A stretch of 64,000 nt of DNA from Hygrocybe punicea (lineage: Eukaryota; Basidiomycota; Agaricomycetes; Agaricales; Hygrophoraceae): assembly GCA_963556145.1 (NCBI GenBank), contig OY744472.1, forward strand, positions 434,001 to 498,000. The letters run 5' to 3'. A program made the position numbers and the translations under genes. The number at the start of each line of letters is the position of its first letter. The stretch's first letter is position 1. The notes below the pieces were generated by a model. The model searched no databases. It saw only the letters and a program-made list of their open reading frames with translations, and had not been told where the DNA came from. Positions 46,017-58,500 of the stretch are shown piece after piece.

Positions 46017-49000
46017 ATGAAACCGTACACCGTTCAAGCAAATCCCTCTAAAGACGATGACTCCTGGCGTTTTGTGGTGCCTCCCGAAGCTCTTTCGATA
46101 AGACCCAGAGCAGGTGTCCTGTTCGGAAAGTTCCTCAAATTCACATCCCAAGCTATCACCTTCCAAATGGAACGACTGCCTACTAACAGAATCCTGTCCG
46201 ATGACGATCCTTCCAAGTTCATCCTGGTCTCGTTCACCGACTTAAAATTTCCGGACTCCAGCCTGAGAGATACCACCGATTATGTCAAGCGATTAATGAA
46301 GGCTGGCGTCTTCTTGAACAATGTGCAGTACCGTTTCTATCACCACAGCAATAGTCAACTGGTTTGTGTCTCACAAACTACTCTCTGCGGGATGGACTGA
46401 TCGTTACCTCATCCAGCGAGGTCGAAGCTGCTTTTTGCGAGAAGCTAACACTGATGCCGAGCTCGATGCCAGAATATATGCGTTCGGTGATTTCGGGAAG
46501 ATAATGAACATTGCAAAGCGTACGTTGTAATTTCAGTCGTTTAGATCGCTTGGTCTACATGTAGAGATCTTTAGGTGCGAAACGTATCGGATTGCTATTC
46601 TCTGCTGCCGAAATCGACTATGACTTGCCCCATGATTTGACAGCCGACATCCCGGATCTTAAATCGGGGGACGAGACGTTCTCAGATGGATGTGGACTGA
46701 TCTCAAAGAGACTGGCGGTCCAAGTCAGCAGGGCCAAGCGCATCATCTTTCGCGACAAGAGATACACGCCCAGTGTATTCCAGATCAGGTGGTGTAGGCT
46801 CAGACGACTGTGTTCCTCGTCGTTCCTAAAATCTCACCACAGGTATCTTGGGTATAAAGGTGTTTTGATGATTCACCCTCGAATGGATGCGGAGAAAAAA
46901 CACCTTGCGGAATTCCGGCATAGCATGAGAAAGTTCTCGGCCACTACGCGATCTACCTTTTCTGTTGTGGAATATTCCAAACCTTATGCGTTTGGGCGTT
47001 TGAACAACGACATTATCGTGTTACTCTCAAGTCTAGGCATTACCAACGAACGTTTGCTGCAAAAACAAGCCGAGTATCACGAATGGATCTCTGGGGCTTC
47101 CCAGGACGTTACGAAGGCTATTGACTTCTTATCGTGTCTAGGTCAATATTCTCTGGCGGAGCGCGTTCTACTAGATGGTCTGGACGATCCCACTGTTTAT
47201 AGAGCGGTTCGGAAGTATCAGATCGCTGAAGTAGCATCTTTCCGCAAAGATACAAGACTGCGGGAGCGGATGATGATACGTAAATCTCGGCTGATATTTG
47301 GCGTTTGCGATCCATACAAGGTGCTCCGTGAAGGAGAAGTATTCATACGCATCTCCGCTGGACGTCGGGGTGAAACGACACCGATTCACGGAGACGTGCT
47401 GGTTGTAAGAAACCCGTGTCTTCATCCTGGTGAGTGATGGACATCCTCCTCGTATTGATTTTGTTGAAAAGGTATTCTGCGGAACAGGTGATTGCTTGAA
47501 ACTAAGAGCCGTAAATCACAACAGCCTTTCTCACCTCGTCGATTGCATCGTATTTGCCGCAGTCGCAAAGCCAGGCCATCATTCTGCTCCTGCAATGAGT
47601 AGTGGAGGTGACCTTGATGGTATGTGCCTTACACGTGCAAAAACCCCAAGAGATCATCACTCTCTCTAGGTGACAAATATTTTGTTTGTTGGGATCCGCA
47701 TTTAGTGCCCACCCAGATTGCAGAATCGTATGACTATCCTCCGAACAAGGAACATGTGAGCAAAAACGTGACGCGAGAGGATTTGGCCAATCACTTCGCT
47801 TCATATAACAGGTGTGTCTCTCCACGTCCGTAGAGTTCTGATTGTCTCACAACTATTTAAACAGCTCCGGACTCGCGAAGGTCGCTTCGCTGCATGGAAA
47901 ATGGGCACGATGTAGTCCCAACAAGGCGCTATCCCCCCAATGTCAGGAACTCAATGCCTTACATTCTCAATCGGTCGACGGCGCTAGGATCAGGATTCCA
48001 GATAGATTGCTCACACCGCCAGAGGCTACGGAGCCGTATATCATTGACGTTTTGGCCAACGCTGCTTCTGAGTTTGCTGCACGATTTAATGCATCCTTGG
48101 AAACCAGGGCAAACATTACCATGGATCAGGAGGGGGCAAATGAGTTGATACTCCAACTGCTGCGTAGTGACCAAAATGCCCTGTCAGAGTACGAACTATT
48201 CAACTTATCCTTGGGACTGGCGAGGAAACATTCCATCGATTTCCTTCCCTATTTGGCGCACCTAGACATGGGAGCCATGTCAACCTCGGAAAAATATGCT
48301 CTGACCGCATCCTTGCGTTTGCCTCCGGAATATGATTCTTACTTATGGAACTCGTTGGTTCGATCGGATCTGTTGACCGCCCACGATTTGTATCAAAAAC
48401 AATTGGACAGGCCTTACCCGTTACAACGCCTTTATTCGTCGAAGATACATGGTTCATCTACCTTTTTTGAATATCTGCGTATGGCTACCCAGGACTTTAC
48501 GCGAAAATTATTGATCTTGAAGGTTTGATTCTTTCCTTCTTATGTATATCGTGATTGATGGCAGTTTCATAGACTGACGAACGTTTTGCGGTTGGTATTT
48601 TCATGCGGGGCGATATTCCTTGGGATGAAGATCCGGATGTAGCCGAGAATGTCGTCGTCTGCTCATTCTTGTCACAATCATCTCTAAATTTTCCAACCTT
48701 TCGCCCCTGCCCCAAAGGCTACAGGTTACATATCAGTGACAGCAACTTCCAGCTCTACAACAAGAATAGAAGTGACACATTCGTGTTCGTGCGGACCACG
48801 GGCGCAGAAGTGGCAGCAAGCATCGCTTTGCAAAAAATATCGCAGACGGTGCAAAAGGTACGTTACCGCTTCCGATCCTTGCGGTCAATATTATCGAAAA
48901 TATTTATGTTCAGCAAATTGGGCGAATCTATCGAACAACGGTCACCGCTATCGAACTGCATGTTATTTCGAATAGAGACAGAGTAGCCCATCAGCTATTT

Positions 49001-51799
49001 GACCTTTGGTTTGAACAGTGAGTAGCATCCAATACCTACTTGATCGCAGGCCTCATCGCCGAGCATTAAAGTGTTCCAACGGAAAATTTTATCAAACGGT
49101 CTGCTCGAGAAATTACCTCCTATGAACGGAACAACCTGAAGGATATTGTTCGGGAGGACCACCCTGAGTGGCCGAAGGCGATCTTTGTCCCGAAATTATC
49201 CGCCGAAACTGCCGAACAAGCGCTATTTGCGAAAACCCCTCAACAACTTGATTTGATCATGGACATTGCGCTGGAATATCATGCTGAAGACGAACTATTT
49301 TGGGCCTTTCATGCCCTGCTCCGACATACTCCTCTTCGCCGCGAAAATATCATCAGGCACATTGAAAGAGAACCACAACTTGTTTTTGCCCTGCTAAAGG
49401 TGTTCCCGCCAGACGATTCGTGCAATCTTCACGCCGAAATTTCTGCTCTCAATCGCTACATCATCATAGCCATCATCCGCACTGCTAACCGACTGGGTAT
49501 CGCAACCCTTGTGGCCTTGGAAAAGATCAGAGCTAGTATTGCCCAAATCCCGATGGAACTCTATATCGAGATACTTTTCCTCGCATCTCTTTCTGTTCGT
49601 TCATCACAAATGGTGCAAGAAGTTTTGTTGGTGCTTAACGAATGCCGGGCCGAAGCTATATCGCAGTCTGAAGCTCTGTGTTATGCACACAAGCGTGCCT
49701 TAGCTGTTGCCTTCGATCGCGCTGAGGAAGCTGCCGACGAATGTCCGTGCGATGAGGAAGGGAAGCCGAAAAGGCAGAGAACAGCGCCTATAGTTGTTCA
49801 GCTTTCTGCAGCAGCAGACAACCCGAATCACGTCAAAGCTTCCGTCCGCATCGACCTCAGAACACAAGTTCGGCTGCATTCACACATCCGCCTACAAGCC
49901 GCGTCCACAACTGAAAAAGAGTGGACAGTGGCTCCCGTACTCGACGGTGTCGTAATTCAAGCACTGAAGGGAGAAATGAAAATAGAACTTTTTCATACCC
50001 CTCCTCCGGAGATGTCGCGGATGGATTGGAAGATGTACAACGCCGGAAGTATTGGTGGGTCGATGTCAGAATTTGCACAATGAAGGGATATATTCATCTT
50101 TTATTCAGCCACCTCTAAAGCGATGATGGACGCTATCGTACGGCTCGTAGGGGAGGGCTCTTCCTGTTGCCGTTTTTATAATATGATTACAAGTAAAACC
50201 AGCGACACAGCCACGGCACCCCAGGTTCCGGGTACCAGCGGGGAGGTTACGCTTGACGAAGATGATCATTTGAACCCCAGTCAATTGGAAGCCGTGCGAT
50301 CATGCGAGGCACCGTTATCTTTAATTTGGGGGCCACCCGGTCTGTGACAAAATGCATGTGTTCTCGCTATGCGAAACTAATCCTTGAGATAGGTACGGGG
50401 AAGACTGAAACAGTGGTTCACATTCTAGGCCAAATATTACAGGTTGCTGCCGGCGGCGAGATCAAAATTCTCATGACAGCATCCACTCACAATGGTAATT
50501 AATATATTCGCCTGTGAGACAATGTCGCTAAATTTGCATGGTTGTAGCTGTCGACAACGTACTGGAGCGCTTTGTTGCGTTCAACAAAAAGAAGCGTCTG
50601 ATACCAGATGAGCAAATATTACGAGTGGCGACAGATCATTCCAAGGTCAATAAGTCACTTCAAAGTTACACGATCGATGCGAGAGTCGGCGGAGATATGA
50701 ACGAGAACAGTCGACTTGTCAAGCAAGCACAACAACGGGTGAACGCGGCAGTGTTAGTATTCACCACATGTGCGGGGTCGGGTCTCGGGATTCTTCGTAA
50801 AGTGGACTTCAGCGTGGTTTTGATCGACGAGGCTTCTCAAATTACCGAACCTTGTGCATTGATACCGTCAGTACATGTGATACAGTATCATTGTTTTACA
50901 CGCTAACGCCAGCGTTGTCATAGGCTTGTGAAAGGTTGCCAACGTGCCATCCTGGTAGGAGATCAGTAAGTTGGCTTCATAGGTTCGAGTCTCGCTGAGT
51001 ATTTGACCGACGATGTGAAGTGTGCAACTTCGGCCAACCGTGGGGAAGATGGCCCAAACACTGGAGTATGATGTATCTCTTCTGGAACGACTTTACAAAG
51101 GTCCGCAATGGCCTGAGATGCGTCGCACCATGTTGAATGTAAGCTGTTACACGATTGTTGCATCTTCGATATGACCCTATTGCCCCGTAGGTTCAATATC
51201 GCTTTCCGAAAGAGCTTGCAGCGTTTCCGTCGCAAGAATTTTACGAGGGAAACCTACAGACTGGAATTCAAGATAGCGAACAAGTTTTGAGCGTACTCAA
51301 ACCTTCAGATTTCCCCTGGCCGGAAGTGAACGGAGTGGTAGTGCCTACCGTTTTCATCCAATGTTCGACTGAGGAAGACATGGGTGGTCAATCGAAGAGC
51401 AATGCCGGCCAAGCTGAACTGGTGTCAAGGATCGTTCCAATGCTGACAATGCGAGGGACAGAGCCAAATGATTCAGCAAAGAACTTGAAGATTACAGTGT
51501 TGTCTCCCTATAACAAGCAGGTCAACGCACTCAAACAGCTTCTTCCATCTTCGGTTGGTTGTTCTACCATCGACTCCTTCCAAGGACGAGAAAGCGACAT
51601 CATTATTTTTTCGACCGTCCGATGCAATGCTTCGGGAGACATTGGTTTCGTCGAGGATGAGAGAAGACTGAATGTGATGTGGACTCGTGCTAAGCTTGCG
51701 TTAATCATCGTGGGAGATCGCAACACGATGGTGAAAGGCAGATGGAAACGGGCCATTGACTCCTGCACCGAAGTGAAGATAGAGTTACCTTCTCCGTGA
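46017..51799 (+). CDS. RNA-dependent RNA polymerase fused to a UPF1-like SF1 helicase
   Basis: About 15-20 short exons read as one frame from ATG 46017. The RdRP half begins near RDVRP-like VVPPEALSIRPRAGVLFGKF, then KFILVSFTD, FGDFGKIMNIAK, FSDGCGLISKRLA, YLGYKGVLMIHP and PIHGDVLVVRNPCLHPGD. The catalytic loop is SSGGDLDGDKYFVCWDP, joined over an intron after DLDG. The RdRP ends with ELHVISNRDRVAHQLFDLWF. An intron ending at the AAAG near 49068 joins this in frame to VPTENFIKRSAREITSYERN, then a helical linker and a beta-barrel-like region. The helicase follows: GPPGTGKTETVVHILG (over an intron), ASTHNAVDNVLERF, VVLIDEASQITEPCALIP, GDHVQLRPTV, VLSPYNKQVNAL, IDSFQGRESDIIIFSTVRC and LNVMWTRAKLALIIVGD. 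It should make dsRNA for RNAi and remodel RNA. The N-terminal RdRP region seems short. Confidence 0.82.
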
Positions 51800-53909
51800 A
51801 GTGTCCTGTTGGTACCAGAGAATAAATTTGGGAACAAAGTAGTTGACAAGGGATGTAATCTGTGAACCAGCCTCCGTCGCTGGACTTCAAGGACGAGCTC
51901 GTGAGAAACCAAGGCTGAAACATCGCAAGACTTGATGATGTGCGGCGATGATCATAAGCGACAAGCCACAGTTGGGACGCCGCTAGGTCCCTGGGAGATG
52001 TACTTGAGGTGCCCAGCTGTGAACATTCATCAAAAGCAAACACAAAATATCCCTGCCCTAGTCTATCGAGAATTTGGAAAAGCATCCGAGCGGGTGAGAA
52101 ATACGAACCAATCAGGAAGGTAATTAATAGCACTCTCCGAAGTACTTGCGGTTGATAGCCGGTCGAAGTCCGGGTTCTCTGCTTGCTCAAGCAACAATAG
52201 ATCAGCCTGATTTTTTATCGTAGTGAGGTGTCGAGATGAGTTGAGAATGTTGGTCAGGGTGTCGAGTTGCCAATCTTTCATCCAATCTTTCGTCAGGCTC
52301 TGAAATGATGGGATTCCAACCTCGATTTTTTGGCCACGATGTCCATCAGTGCCCTAAGAAAAAAGCCGCAGCTGGGTCTTCGCCCTAAAGCATGAATTAA
52401 GCACTCATAAATAGAAAAGGCGCGACGATCCGAGATACCATATCACCTTGCTTGCGAATAATCTCCTGGCTGGTTCATCGCTAGGGGGCCAACCAGCTCT
52501 GGCTTGCTCGTAGGCATATCATGCCGCATATGCTAAGGGTTTGTACCTGCAACACATTTGAGGGTCAGATCAGCACAGTTGAAGTACGAAATCGAAATTT
52601 ACTGAGTTCCCACTGGCTTGTCTGCACTCGATCGAAAGTCTTCGCCAGTTCACCCGCTGCCCCTAACGTTAGAGGAGGTGTGCTTTATGCCGGGGGAAGG
52701 TGCACCACGTCCATCTTGTTATTATGGTAATGGACGGTACCATTTTACCTGACCCTCTGAGTGCGCCAAAATTTGCAGTTTTACAGTATAGTTCAACTGC
52801 CCACCATCGATGATCCGTCATGCTCCTCCCAGTGCCTTCAAGAACAAGTCAGTCCTTACATTCCCAAAACCATTTCGCCTTACATACTTGTTACAGAGGG
52901 TATCCTCAATTCTTCCCATCCCACCCTTCTCTATTCCTAGCTGCTACTCTGTCAGCCAACGATAGAGACCCAATGTCCTCTCTCCTGGTATCTCTTTCTT
53001 CCTCAAGGAAAACGGTCATAGGGAAATTCCTGCATACGGCCTGTTGTTGCTAATCTGGCGTATGACTTCACCATGCCATCCTGTAGACGATCATCCACAA
53101 CCACCCGGAGGCGCTCCGCATACAGGGTGAGTTCGTCGACGAGCGAAAGGACGGTGGCCGGTGCGGAACACCGTCGCATGCAGACAAATCCCGCAAAGAG
53201 CTGAGGAAGCTTCATGAGGAGGTGGAATAAGCCCGTTAAGGATGAACAACGGGAACCGCCGCTTCAGTTGGAACCTGTCGAGCAGAACATGGGCACCTCG
53301 TAACGATGCTGTTGATGCGGTTAGTCACTCATAGTTGGAGACAAACTGTCATGCGTTGTTGACGACGCCGGACACCACACGTCTTGTTTTGGTTGCAATT
53401 TTAATTATGCATGTACGCATTCTCAATTGTCTTGTCCTCTCTGACTTCGTGTAACACAACTGCACGCCCACTAGTCATCACATGCGCAAACAACAGCTCA
53501 AAAGCTGCCTCCGGACCTGAAATGAAGGTCAAATATATAACTGGCACCCTGCCAATATCTGTCTTCGAACATATAACTGGAACCCGGACGACTTCGTTCA
53601 AAGCAGGAAGAACAGGCCATACTGGTCGGAAGGCGTTTCCTGTGGAGATGGCACCCGAGTTTCACGTAAACTTTCATCCTCCTTGTTCTGCAAGTGGTTT
53701 AGTTCACGTTTTCTTTTGACGCAGGATTCAATAGAACGGAATCGCTTAACGGGACCTGGCTATGACTTTGACATCACCCCTCCAAGCCATTGTTTTCAAT
53801 TTAATATAAATAGCCCCGTAAGTCCCTTTAACTCCTCCAAAAACCTGCTGTGTCTTTCTTGTCTTTAGCCCGTTCTTTATACCGTTGAACCCAAGTTGAT
53901 CTTGCGGAT
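51800..53909. other. Gene-poor stretch
   Basis: Minus-strand frames at 51705-52281 (one starting MKDWQLDTLTNILNSS) may belong to a small gene, but I recognise no family and cannot join them. 52500-53900 holds only short frames. A 53411-53719 frame has no motif. The last 100 bp presumably carry the lipase promoter. Confidence 0.4.
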
Positions 53910-55078
53910 ATGGTTTCCACCACACCTGCCCCCATTGTAACATTTCCCATCGTCCTCGTACATGGTTTTGCTGACAACCCCGAGGTTTTGCCTCACTGGG
54001 ACGAGCTCAAGAGAGCGCTTGATGGCCTTGGCATCCAAAATCTGTTGGTTAAACTGACACCCTTTGGAAGCCTGGAAGAACGGTCGCAGATACTCGTGAA
54101 CCAGATCCGTGAGGCCTTCGGACATCAGACGGTACATATAATCGCACACTCCATGGTCTGTCTACCGACTTGCACTTGATGATGCGCCTGAACTTCTCTT
54201 CGTCATATAGGGTGGCTTAAATGCCCGAGATATCGGAAGCCAAGATCCGAGCTTGCTAGGATTTAACATTGCAACTGTGACCACCTTTGTCAGCTCTGCT
54301 TTACCTTCCATCACGAATGGCACATTGACGGCGCTTATTCAAGGGGACACCTCACCATGGCGTCAAGGGTCTTAGCATCATATCTATGCCTGGAGTTTCT
54401 TTCCTTCTCAAGAAATTGGAGGATGGTGTGTCATGAGAAGATAACCAATTGCTGCTAGTGTTAAACAAATCTCTTTAGTCACGAAAAGAAGCGACCTTAG
54501 GACCTGGTTTCAGTCAGATTTTGGTGCACTGCAGTCGATGACTCCTGGACAAGCAGAGAAACTCACCGAGAAGGTAAGGGACAGTATGTTTGGACATGAA
54601 ATCAAGCACTACAGTTGGGCAGGAAAATTATCGCCTTGGATGCTTTCCCCGTTCACGTATGGTTCTTTCTTCATTCCATTCATGCTGTATTGCTCAACCG
54701 GTAGCCAGTCCCACCCATTGGCTCATTTGTTTATCTGGAACCAATGATGGGCTTATTTCGACCGAGAGCGCTCGAGGCCCGGAAGGAGAATTTCTGGGAG
54801 TCATCTCCGGCGTAGATCAGTGCGTGATTATTATTCCAGCCTCTCGATTTTTAACACGGACCCTGTCTGCTTCCAGTATCTCCATGATGGCTCCTGCCAA
54901 CGTCTTGCCAATGCTTCGATATCTCGAAGCTGTAGAGACCGGCGAGATGGTGTATACCGAAGAGGTCAAGAACGATGTCGTCACTGTGGGTATTCGCAGG
55001 TTGAAGGATGCCTTGTTTTGGAAAAGAAATGCGATAACATTGCTGTCGCGAGCCATCAGGATGGTACGCACTGCATAG
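53910..55078 (+). CDS. Alpha/beta-hydrolase lipase (triacylglycerol lipase-like)
   Basis: Six exons. ATG 53910 opens MVSTTPAPIVTFPIVLVHGF, with the oxyanion HGF. VHIIAHSM joins over an intron to GGLNARDIGS, giving the nucleophile elbow A-H-S-M-G-G. A second intron (GTCAGC to TTCAAG) yields VTTFGTPHHGVKGLSII, and a third gives LKKLEDGVTKRSDLRTWFQS. A fourth ends at GTAGCCAG and gives CLSGTNDGLISTESARG, with the catalytic Asp; the fifth creates GVDHISMMAP, with the catalytic His. The frame ends at 55078. All triad positions are intact. It hydrolyses ester lipids; no signal peptide is evident, so it is probably intracellular. The gene ends 257 bp from the Helitron terminus. Confidence 0.8.
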
Positions 55079-55335
55079 ATTTAGGACTTCTTGTAGAATT
55101 CCAGAGTTTCAATTAGATCGACGGTAGAGCATGTCAGATTTAAATGGAGCACTTGATCATTACGAAACCTTTTCAGCCGAAATGCTCTATTAGGCGACTT
55201 CCTGGTAAACACACTGGCCCTTCATAATATCAATTTTTACAAACATATTGGTACTGCTTCGGTGACAATCCGTCTTGTCTTCAGCGAGTTGCAAGATTTT
55301 TCAGGTGGATTTGCCTTTTTTTTATGCTACTTGTG
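55079..55335. other. Short spacer between lipase gene and Helitron
   Basis: AT-rich with no open frame of interest; 3' untranslated region of the lipase gene. Confidence 0.5.
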
Positions 55336-55360
55336 CTAGAGGGCCGTTGCTTTGCACGGC
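55336..55360 (-). other. Helitron 3' terminus: hairpin followed by CTAG
   Basis: In element sense, GCCGT-GCAAAGCA-ACGGC forms a hairpin stem of at least 5 bp and is followed by CCTCTAG. Canonical Helitrons end with such a hairpin a few bases before CTRR. The next base after CTAG is C, where a T is expected for the usual A/T target. Confidence 0.6.
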
Positions 55361-55538
55361 ATATCCTCGTCCTCTCAAATCAAATGAATATTAATGTATA
55401 CAGACTTTGTCAGTATTTACAACAACTGCCCTTAGCTTGATTTAAATATATTGACTAAGAAACCATAAGAGTATTTCTACATTTAATGAAGGAAAAGTAA
55501 TTATTACAAGTGGGCCTATGAGAAGATTCGTAAATCAC

Positions 55539-58500
55539 CTATATAAGAACATATATCAAAAGACAAGGCCTTTTGGACCTGCAGATATTTAAAACAATAT
55601 CTTCCAACATTCCTTCATACTCTGTAGATCTCCCTGTAGTGATACCATCATGAAACCAAACCTGACCTGTCACACTGATAATACGAGATGTGAAGTGATC
55701 ACTTCCATGATATATGACACCTCTGAGACAATATTTTTTTGGATCTGTTTCCCCTTTAACTGTGACTACCAAATTATGATCTACAGTGGTTGTAGAAGCA
55801 GATGTAGCAAATGCAAGTAACTGAGGGGCATTTACAAAAGTGAATTTTTGAAGTAGGAAGTCATTGCAGACTGTACACTTTGAAGCAAGGGAAATTACAA
55901 AGAGATCAAGTTCATCCTGAATAGATTCAAAGTCAATTCTTCCAACCTCTATATGGCAACTATGTGCTGCTTCCCTCTGTCTGGGCACAGGATGATGTTG
56001 AGGACAAGAAATATGAGAGGAAAGAACAGGAATATTATTTTGTAGCAATGTATTCAATAAATTGTTGACACTAGTATTCACACCCCATGGGAATTCATTA
56101 TGTGAATACCGATCCAGAGAGTGCCTTAGATGATCATGCACTGCTTCTAAAGAGCATTCACCTTCAGAATATCTTGAAAATCCATCTGCTAAGACTCCAA
56201 GAAACTGAGAATTTAAATTTTTGAAAGCAGTAGACCAAACAAGTTCATTATTGTTCCAAATGTCATATAAGATAGATATTACAGAGTCATATGCACAGCT
56301 GTTGTTACTCCAGATGGTGCCAATAGGAGTTCTCATAGAAGTAAATAGTGTGTCATTAATAGTGTGGTTTGTTTTCAATTTCTTTCTCTGAGGTGCAACC
56401 CAAGACCCACTTATTTTCCTCTTATTAGCAGAATTTTGACAAACCAATGCTGGTGTACTCCCCTGGGCAGAAACATATGTTGACTTGGAAGGAACATCTT
56501 TTTGAATTTTTTGTTTTTTATTCAGAACTTTCCATAGAATTTTATCCTCTTCACCTGGGATATATGGATCTGACTTGTTCCACCGAATTGCCTTGTACAC
56601 ATTTTCTGGAACATAATGCTTGCCTTTCCAAGATCTAAAGGAATCAATCAGAGAATTTCTGCGATCACCAGTAACAGAACTTGGTAGCTTGCCTTTATAC
56701 CTCAATTTGACAATTTCATCTAAAATTTCTAGCTCACAGAATTCCTGACGTAATGCACCAGATGCACCACCTGTTATCTTTCTTGCATCAAACCCTTGCA
56801 AAATGACAGTGCCCTGTGCTGAAGCACTGCGTGATAGTGCAGTGTAATATGATTGATGGGATCGGCTATTATTTAGATCAACTGGATTTTTTGGTCTTGT
56901 CTTTCCTTGTGAAGAATAATCTGTCATTGAAAAATTAGGAAGTACCTCTACTTGAGTACGTGATATTGTAATAGAAGAATCATCTGGTAAAGCACAGTCT
57001 ATAGTAACACTTGTTTTTGTAAGTGGTACAACATTATCAGGAAGACCATTTAATTTCACATTTTGTGGAGGATTAAGTAGTGTCACAAATAATGTATCCA
57101 ATACTCTCTGGCCTTGCTTACCCTTTGCTGACTGCCAACTATGAATTATGCCTTCTTGGCCCCGGGTAATGCATAGCTCAGTTGCACCATTATTACGGAT
57201 CATAACAGGCATCCCAACACACAATGAAAGCTTTCCAGGTATGCACTTTGAGTTTGAACTGTGAGGTTGATTCCATAAAACTTGACACACTTTATCTGTC
57301 AAGGTGTGGTGCTTACGAGTTGCATTTTTACATAGATCCTTGCTGTTTTTCCTGTCTTTGGAAATGACTGAATCATCAGAATAGAAGTCAACCAGAGGTT
57401 GACCAGTCTCTTTAGAAAATCTCAATGACCCCAAGTGATTGATCTCATCTTTGTGAATATTTAAAGCAGTAATGATTGACACTTGTCTAAAGTTTTCATG
57501 TTTCACTGATGGATGACCAGGTAAATTACTTGATATACGTGAATGCAGAAATACAATATCTTCAGCAGTACAAGCTTTATATTGCATATTTGTAAGAGCC
57601 TGTCTTAGTTGTGCATCTGCCTGTGTTTGAATTCTTTGCCTCATGTTTTCTTGTAGTATTACTACAGTTGTAACCTGGTGCCACAATGACTTTCCAATGG
57701 CAGCTTCTTGATCTTGGTGGCTGGTAGGAGAAGCTCCAACAGTTCTGCTGTAAAGAGAAGCATTTTCATGCCCAATTGCAGGTGGCAACTGTGCAAAATC
57801 TCCTGCAAATATTATGTTTAATCCACCCCAAGGCAATTCAGTTTGATTGAAAATCTTAGCCATTCTAGCACTAATCCTGTACATATCTCGACAGGACAAC
57901 ATTGAAACTTCATCAAAAAATATATAATTAACACCCAAAAGTCGTGATCTTAATTGGGCAAGCTGTTTATTTGATATATGCTCATCAGTATTCTCATTTA
58001 AACCAAACATATAGTGATATGTAGATCCTGCTAACAGAGCTGCAGCTGACCCAGTAGGTGCCACAATAACAAAATGATGAGCTTCATTCATTGACTTGAA
58101 AAACTTTACTAATGCCTTCAAAACCTGTGTTTTACCGGTCCCTCCCATACCACCAATATACATTTTCAATTGGTCAGAATTTTCATTGGATGCATGATGT
58201 GCAACTATGTAAAATGCCCTTTTTTGTTCTTCATTTAAACTGAAGTCATCCACAATGCTCTCTAGTGCTGTCAAAGATTTACTAGAATGTGAATTTTTTT
58301 CAAGGTATGATCTATCAACAATTTTCACTTGGTTATGGCTTGGAGGATGTGTTAGATAATTGTTGTTAATATGGCTTGGCAGATTTTCTGTCCATTGTTC
58401 AAGTATTTCTTGTCTTCTCTTCTGCACAACAGCTTTCCACTGACTCCCAGATTGGATAATCTCTGGTGGACATGGCAGGTCAACTAATGTCTCTGTATGT

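Noticed and set aside
51705..52281. Minus-strand frames that might form a small gene
   Set aside because: The only ATG-led frame is 72 codons, no family is recognised and no splice joining was convincing; the low end overlaps the helicase gene.
53910..55078. Lipase as a pseudogene
   Set aside because: The apparent stops and frame changes disappear when GT-AG introns are removed, restoring AHSMGG, TNDGL and GVDH.
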